NCBI RefSeq assembly: GCF_008642355.1
Contig: NZ_CP029193.1
Location: forward strand, 3,744,001-3,808,000
Direction of reading: 5' to 3'
DNA from: Streptomyces venezuelae
GTDB taxonomy: Bacteria; Actinomycetota; Actinomycetes; Streptomycetales; Streptomycetaceae
Length of the DNA: 64,000 nucleotides
Shown here: positions 59,248 to 64,000 of the stretch, piece by piece
Numbering within the stretch: position 1 is the first letter of the stretch
How the letters are laid out: the number at the start of each line of letters is the position of its first letter
Made by a program: the position numbers and the translations under genes
The notes under the pieces: generated by a model
Seen by the model: only the letters and a program-made list of their open reading frames with translations
Told to the model about the DNA's origin: nothing
Database searches by the model: none

Positions 59248-60595
59248 GGTGCGAGCGTACGTGACGGCGCGCTGTGCGGAAGTCGTGCATCGCCGCGGTG
59301 TAGACGTCCGCCGTGGCGGACGCCGCCGTGTCCCAGCCGAAGGACTGCGCGTGCGCGGTGGCGGCGGCGCCCATGCGGTCCACAAGCTGGGGATGGTCGG
59401 CGAAATCGCGGAGCACGCGCGCGTAGAGGGCCGGTTCGTGGCCGGGGACGAGGAAACCGGTGACCTCGTCGCGTACGGCGACGGGCAGCCCACCGACCGC
59501 GGCGGCGAGGACCGGCGTGCCCGCAGCCTGCGCCTCGATGGCGACGAGACCGAAGGACTCGCTGTAGGAGGGCATCACCAGGACCGAGGCCGCCCGGAAC
59601 CAGTCCGCCAGCTGCTCCTGCCCGACGGGCGGCTGGAAGCGGACGACGTCCGCGATCCCGAGCTTCGCGGCCAGCTTCTGCAGCCCTTCGGGCTTCGCGA
59701 GGCCGCTGCCGCTCGGGCCGCCGACTATGGGGACGACGATGTTCGAGCGCAGCGCCGGACGCTCGTCCAGCAGGACGGCGACGGCGCGAAGGAGCAGGTC
59801 GGGGGCCTTCAGGGGCTGGATGCGGCCCGCGAAGAGCGGTACGAGGGCGTTCTGCGGCAGGCCGAGGCGGTGCCGGGCCGCGGCACGTCCGTCGGCGGGG
59901 CGGAACCGTTCGAGGTTGACGCCGGGATGGACGACGGCGACCTTGCCGGGCTCGGCTTCGTAGTGACGCACGAGTTCGTCGGCCTCTTCGGCGGTGTTCG
60001 CGACGAGGCGGTCGGCGGCCCGGACGATCTGGGTCTCGCCGATGACGCGGGCGGCCGGCTCGGGGGTGTCGCCGGCGGCGAGCGCCGCGTTCTTGACCTT
60101 CGCCATGGTGTGCATGGCGTGGACGAGCGGGACGCCCCAGCGTTCGGCGGCGAGCCAGCCGACGTGGCCGGAGAGCCAGTAGTGGGAGTGGACCAGGTCG
60201 TAGTAGCCGGGCCGGTGGCCCGCCCAGGCCTGCATGACGCCGTGCGTGAAGGCGCAGAGCTGGGCCGGCAGCTCTTCCTTGGCGAGCCCTTCGTAGGGCC
60301 CCGCGTCGACGTGACGCACGAGGACGCCGGGCGCGAGCTCCACGGTGGGATCGAGCCCTCCGGTGGTGGCGCGCGTGAAGATCTCGACCTCGATGTTGAT
60401 CGCGGCGAGGCGCTTGGCGAGCTCGACGATGTAGACGTTCATGCCGCCCGCGTCGCCCGTGCCGGGCTGGTGCAGGGGCGAGGTGTGCACGCTCAGCATC
60501 GCCACGCGGCGCGGCCGCCGCTGGGAGCCGGGAATACGGAGTCTCGGGGGTGCCGCCTGGGAGCGACGCCCGAGCCTGGACACGTACTGGCTCAC
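59240..60595 (-). CDS. mshA: D-inositol-3-phosphate glycosyltransferase MshA
   Basis: A 451-residue GT4 enzyme: [40 protein letters not shown] for donor binding, [39 protein letters not shown] and the C-lobe site [20 protein letters not shown] near 375. MshA starts mycothiol biosynthesis from UDP-GlcNAc and inositol 3-phosphate. The GTG at 60595 with GGAGG 8 bp upstream is preferred; the frame extends to 60739 without a ribosome site. SCO4204 equivalent. Confidence 0.92.
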   Translation of the reverse strand: MSQYVSRLGRRSQAAPPRLRIPGSQRRPRRVAMLSVHTSPLHQPGTGDAGGMNVYIVELAKRLAAINIEVEIFTRATTGGLDPTVELAPGVLVRHVDAGPYEGLAKEELPAQLCAFTHGVMQAWAGHRPGYYDLVHSHYWLSGHVGWLAAERWGVPLVHAMHTMAKVKNAALAAGDTPEPAARVIGETQIVRAADRLVANTAEEADELVRHYEAEPGKVAVVHPGVNLERFRPADGRAAARHRLGLPQNALVPLFAGRIQPLKAPDLLLRAVAVLLDERPALRSNIVVPIVGGPSGSGLAKPEGLQKLAAKLGIADVVRFQPPVGQEQLADWFRAASVLVMPSYSESFGLVAIEAQAAGTPVLAAAVGGLPVAVRDEVTGFLVPGHEPALYARVLRDFADHPQLVDRMGAAATAHAQSFGWDTAASATADVYTAAMHDFRTARRHVRSHHG

Positions 60596-60787
60596 GGGGC
60601 GGTCCTCCTTGCGTACGTGCATGGCTACGGGCACTGCTGCTGCATGGTTACGGGCACAGCTTTGAGGAGGGCGTACGTTCCTCCAGAGGGAGAACACCGG
60701 AGCCCGCTGCTCCATTTCCTGCCCGCCCGTTTTTACCAAAGCATTACGTAGCGTCCCTCAACCGCCATTCCCGCATACCCTTTCCCC

Positions 60788-61603
60788 ATGGCCCCACGCA
60801 CCTCTTCCCGCCCCGTGGGAACGGTGACGCGCGGGACCACGAACCCGAACCGGCTGCGCCGCATGGACCGCTGGATCGCGGCCGTCCACGGCGCCGCGCT
60901 GCGCCGCTCGGCGGCCCCCGTCGCCGTCGACCTCGGATACGGCGCCTCCCCCTGGACCGCCGTCGAGCTGCTCCTGAGGCTGCGTACCGTCGCTCCACGC
61001 GCGCGTGTCGTCGGCATCGAGATCGACCCCGCCCGGGTCGCCGCCGCCGCGCCCTACGCGCGCGAGGGGCTCACCTTCCGGCACGGCGGGTTCGAGGTGC
61101 CGCTGTCACCGCCGAACGGGACCGGCACCGGACCGGATCTGATCCGGGCCGCGAACGTCCTTCGGCAGTACGACGAGGACCAGGTCGCCGCCGTGTGGGC
61201 ACGGCTGTGCGCCCGCCTCTCCCCCGGCGGGCTGCTGGTCGAGGGCACCTGCGACGAGATCGGGCGCCGGCACGTGTGGGTCGCGCTCGGGCCGGAGGGG
61301 CCGCGCACGGTGACTTTCGCGGCGCGGCTCGGCTCCCTGGAGCAGCCCTCCGACCTCGCCGAGCGGCTGCCGAAGGCGCTGATCCACCGGAACGTGCCGG
61401 GCGAGCCGGTCCACGCGTTCCTGCGCGACTTCGACCGGGCGTGGGCGGCCGCGGCGCCCTATGCCTCGTACGGGGCGCGGCAGCGGTGGATCCGTGCGGT
61501 GCGGGATCTGACCGCCGACTGGCCCGTTCTTGACGACGCGTCACGGTGGCGGCAGGGCGAAGTGACGGTGCGGTGGGAGGCGTTGGCGCCGCGCCTGGGG
61601 TGA
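60788..61603 (+). CDS. Class I SAM-dependent methyltransferase-like protein
   Basis: A 271-residue protein with a Rossmann-type SAM domain: motif I AVDLGYGASPWTAVELLLRL near 46-65, acidic post-II residue VVGIEIDPARVAAA near 78, motif IV DLIRAANVLRQYDEDQVAAV near 117. GGGLLVEGTCDEIGRRHVWV-like sequence follows. The substrate is unknown. It is divergent from mshA with 192 bp between. Confidence 0.78.
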   Translation: MAPRTSSRPVGTVTRGTTNPNRLRRMDRWIAAVHGAALRRSAAPVAVDLGYGASPWTAVELLLRLRTVAPRARVVGIEIDPARVAAAAPYAREGLTFRHGGFEVPLSPPNGTGTGPDLIRAANVLRQYDEDQVAAVWARLCARLSPGGLLVEGTCDEIGRRHVWVALGPEGPRTVTFAARLGSLEQPSDLAERLPKALIHRNVPGEPVHAFLRDFDRAWAAAAPYASYGARQRWIRAVRDLTADWPVLDDASRWRQGEVTVRWEALAPRLG

Positions 61604-61868
61604 GGGCGGGCTCGGGGTGAATCCCGAGATCGAGGCGAGTCCCGGGCCCGGGGTGAACCCCGAGGGCCCTCCGGGGACACCCGGACGCCACCCGGAGATG
61701 TCCGGGCGAACGCGGCGGAGGGGAACGAACGCCGCGTGCGGTACGTCACACGGGTCAGGTGGGGATCGGAGTTGCTGACGGGCTCTGTCGTATCGAGCGC
61801 TGACGTGGCACTATCCCGTTGTCGACCGGAAGTTACTGACGGTAAATCAGCTTTGGGGGTGGCGGGGC

Positions 61869-62927
61869 GTGACTGGGAAGCGATACCCGAGGGCGGCGGC
61901 CGTGGCGCTGGTCTGCGCGGCGACGGTGCTGGCCGCACCGGGGACGGCCTTTGCGAACCCGGGCCCGAACCCGCCCCCGGCCCCCCGCACGGACAAGTCC
62001 CTCGAACAGGTCCGCAAGGAGATCGACGACCTGTACCACGACGCGGGCGTGGCCACGGACGCGTACAACGCGGCCGAGGAGAAGGCCGAGAAGCAGTCCG
62101 AGCAGATCGTGGAGCTGGCCAAGGACATCGCCAAGGGCCAGGCGAAACTCAAGAAGCTGAAGGCCCGCGCGGGCGCCGCGGCCCGCGCGCAGTACCGCGC
62201 GGGCGGCATGCCCTCCGAGGCCAGGCTGATGCTCAGCGACGACCCGGGGCAGTTCCTGGACGGCGCGGGCCGCATCCGGGAGGGCGAGAAGGCCACCAAG
62301 GGCCTGCTGACCGACATGGAGAGAACGCAGGACGACCTGCGGATCTACGCCAAGGACGCCACCGCCCGCTGGACGAAGCTGGAAGCCAACCGCAAGTCGA
62401 AGGCCGCCGCGAAGAAGAAGATAAAGAGGAAGATCGCGGCCGCCGAGAAGCTCGAGTCGACGCTGGAGGAGAAGGAGCGGGAGCGGCTGCGCAAGCTGGA
62501 GGAGGAGGCCGCCCGCAAGAAGCAGTCGGCGTGGGTGAGTTCGGGCGTCCTGAAGGACGTCGACGGCAAGGCGTCCACCCGCGGCGAGAAGGCCGTCGAG
62601 TTCGCCACCGCCCAGATCGGCAAGCCGTACGTGTGGGGCGCCGAGGGCCCGGGTTCGTACGACTGCTCGGGGCTGACCTCCCAGGCCTGGGCCGCCGCGG
62701 GCAAGGGCATTCCGCGGACGTCGCAGGAGCAGTGGAAGCAGTTGCCGCGCGTCGACATCAAGAACATGCGCCCCGGTGACCTGATCATCTACCACGCGGA
62801 CGCGAGCCATGTCGGGATGTATCTGGGCGACGGCGCGATCGTGCACGCGCCGCGGCCGGGCCGGAACGTGACGATCGCGGGGGCCGGGTCGATGCGGATA
62901 CTCGGGGTCGTGCGGCCCGACAAGTAG
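61869..62927 (+). CDS. Secreted NlpC/P60 peptidoglycan endopeptidase with coiled coil
   Basis: A 352-residue exported protein: signal peptide ending TAFAN, then a long coiled coil (about 40-230, SLEQVRKEIDDLYHDAGVAT, VELAKDIAKGQAKLKKLKAR), and an NlpC/P60 domain from about 240. Catalytic Cys is in SYDCSGLTSQAWAAAGKGIP near 267, His in DASHVGMYLGDGAIVHAP near 315 and a second His just after. It cleaves stem peptides (D-Glu-mesoDAP/LL-DAP link) during growth or division; RipA-like. GTG start at 61869. Matches SCO4202 in position. Confidence 0.88.
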   Translation: MTGKRYPRAAAVALVCAATVLAAPGTAFANPGPNPPPAPRTDKSLEQVRKEIDDLYHDAGVATDAYNAAEEKAEKQSEQIVELAKDIAKGQAKLKKLKARAGAAARAQYRAGGMPSEARLMLSDDPGQFLDGAGRIREGEKATKGLLTDMERTQDDLRIYAKDATARWTKLEANRKSKAAAKKKIKRKIAAAEKLESTLEEKERERLRKLEEEAARKKQSAWVSSGVLKDVDGKASTRGEKAVEFATAQIGKPYVWGAEGPGSYDCSGLTSQAWAAAGKGIPRTSQEQWKQLPRVDIKNMRPGDLIIYHADASHVGMYLGDGAIVHAPRPGRNVTIAGAGSMRILGVVRPDK

Positions 62928-63200
62928 GCGCAGGCCCCTGTTCCGTGGGATGGCCGCTCCCTGCCCCTCCCCCATGTGACCCAGCGCACGACGCAGGTCC
63001 ACTCTCAACCCTCGCGGCGTGATGTTCGTCATCCCCTGCGGGACCGTGCCGTGCCCAATTGCGTTACCGGATGCGGCATATGACGGTGGCTGTTTGCCGT
63101 GCGGCATTCCTATGGAGGCACGGCTACCGCTATGGTCCCCGTCGGTGCCGCGTCGACCTGCGCGGCACCATGCCCTCGGGGGGAGGGAAGGAACCAGACG

Positions 63201-64000
63201 ATGCCCGTACCCATACCGCGGCAGAGAGCGATACCGGCCGCGGAAGGCGGTCAGGCTCACCCGGCGCCCCCACACGACACGACGGCGCCGTCCCAGGAAG
63301 GCCCCCGCGTCAACGGCTTCAGCAGTGCCACGGACACCCGCGCCGACACCGGTACCACCGGCACCGCCACCGGCGGCAACGGTTCCGGTCTCACCCTGCT
63401 CGTGATCGAGGACGACCCGGCGGGGTCCCTCAGCGTGCCCGAGCTCCTCGACTCCGCGGGCAAGCCCATCCGTATCCGCACCGCCCGCAACCTCACCGAG
63501 GCCGAGCGGCTGCTCACGGACGACGTGCACTGCATCCTGCTCGACCTCGCCCTGCCCGCCCCCGGCGCCTCCCCCGGCGCCGGTACTGGCACCGGCACCG
63601 CCGAGGGCGACGAGGACGAGCTCATCGCCCTCAAGCACGTGCTGCGGCTCGCGCCCCGGCACGCCGTCCTCGCGCTCACCGCGAACGACGACTCCGAGCG
63701 CGGCGCCGAGGCCGTGCGCGTCGGCGCGCAGGACTACCTGTTCCGGGACGAGCTGGACGGCCGGCTGCTGAGCCGCGCCATCCGGTACGCGGTCGAGCGC
63801 AAGCGCGCCGACGCCGCACAGCGCCAGCTGACCGAGTCGCGGCTGCGCGCGCAGGAGAACGCCCGTCTGGAGCGCGGCCTGCTGCCGACGCCGCTCCTGG
63901 AGGGCTCACCGCTGCGCTTCGCCGCCCGCTACCGGCCCGGCCGCTCCCGCGCGCTGCTCGGCGGCGACTTCTACGACACCGTGCGCACGCCCGACGGCGC
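63201..64000 (+). CDS. Response-regulator/SpoIIE-type phosphatase fusion (5' part, runs off the window)
   Basis: The frame is open from ATG 63201 (GGGAAGG 8 bp upstream) to the window end, giving about 266 residues. A disordered Thr/Gly N-terminus is followed by a receiver domain: LLVIEDDPAGSLSVPELLDS, phospho-acceptor region HCILLDLALPAPGASPG, VLALTANDDSERGAEAVRVG and QDYLFRDELDGRLLSRAIRY. A linker helix leads to ENARLERGLLPTPLLEGSPL and the start of a PP2C/SpoIIE domain, LLGGDFYDTVRT. The whole protein is probably an anti-anti-sigma-type phosphatase regulator. Confidence 0.85.
   Translation, partial: MPVPIPRQRAIPAAEGGQAHPAPPHDTTAPSQEGPRVNGFSSATDTRADTGTTGTATGGNGSGLTLLVIEDDPAGSLSVPELLDSAGKPIRIRTARNLTEAERLLTDDVHCILLDLALPAPGASPGAGTGTGTAEGDEDELIALKHVLRLAPRHAVLALTANDDSERGAEAVRVGAQDYLFRDELDGRLLSRAIRYAVERKRADAAQRQLTESRLRAQENARLERGLLPTPLLEGSPLRFAARYRPGRSRALLGGDFYDTVRTPDG

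Noticed and set aside
61604..61868. A c-di-AMP (ydaO) riboswitch before the NlpC/P60 gene
   Set aside because: Such switches occur upstream of some Streptomyces cell-wall hydrolase genes, but I could not find the conserved ydaO core in this 265-bp region. A covariance-model scan would decide.

Overview
The window is Streptomyces chromosome (or that of a very close relative). GC content is about 70%, GTG starts are frequent, stop/start overlaps of the GTGA and ATGA type are common, and the genes right of the tRNA keep an order I know from the S. coelicolor SCO42xx region: msiK, rlmB, cysS, ispF, ispD, carD, phoP, phoR, phoU, gpmA, mshA. Gene assignments rest on recognised motifs and remembered gene order; no database search was possible.

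Left chromosomal arm (1-18579): the end of a regulator, a broken XRE/DUF5753 regulator gene, a padR-membrane protein pair, acetyltransferases, a secreted M1 aminopeptidase, a beta-propeller lipoprotein coupled to an ankyrin protein, an HbpS-SenS-SenR type haem/redox sensing cluster, a pentapeptide-repeat protein, two FAD oxidoreductases, a quinone-oxidoreductase-like gene behind a convincing SoxR box, an Eis-like acetyltransferase, an APH-type kinase and a DsbA-like lipoprotein.

Integrated element (18580-37089): an 18.5-kb actinomycete integrative and conjugative element (AICE) sits in the 3' half of tRNA-Thr(UGU), bounded by a 44-bp exact direct repeat. From right to left it carries integrase, excisionase, a dense TGCGTCAC repeat array, a Rep-like ATPase, a primase-polymerase, a spread-type membrane protein, a CTCCCTGA repeat array, TraB/FtsK, small Cys and coiled-coil proteins, a C5 DNA methyltransferase whose target-recognition segment appears frame-swapped, a coupled string of membrane proteins including a Pycsar-effector-like protein, a Gly-rich repeat peptide, a GntR repressor with spaced operators, a glycosyltransferase and a second tiny GntR. 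Embedded near the left end is a low-GC (about 52%) three-gene cassette, 20085-23564: a PD-(D/E)XK-like protein, a small middle protein and a Rad50/SMC-like DUF3732 ATPase. This matches the ABC-three-component (ABC-3C) conflict-system layout and is the best candidate for an uncharacterised defence system here.

Right chromosomal arm (37122-64000): sugar-import ATPase MsiK, nucleotidyltransferase, DoxX protein, rlmB, cysS, MEP-pathway ispD/ispF, carD, the phosphate regulon switch phoR-phoP/phoU with two PHO-box clusters, an 8-Cys metallothionein-like peptide, an HNH-type gene pair that may be one frameshifted gene, a GntR/anti-sigma-like ATPase pair, gpmA, an MFS exporter overlapping a convergent beta-helix protein gene, mshA (mycothiol) with a YbjN-like partner, a methyltransferase, an NlpC/P60 peptidoglycan hydrolase and the start of a response-regulator/SpoIIE phosphatase.
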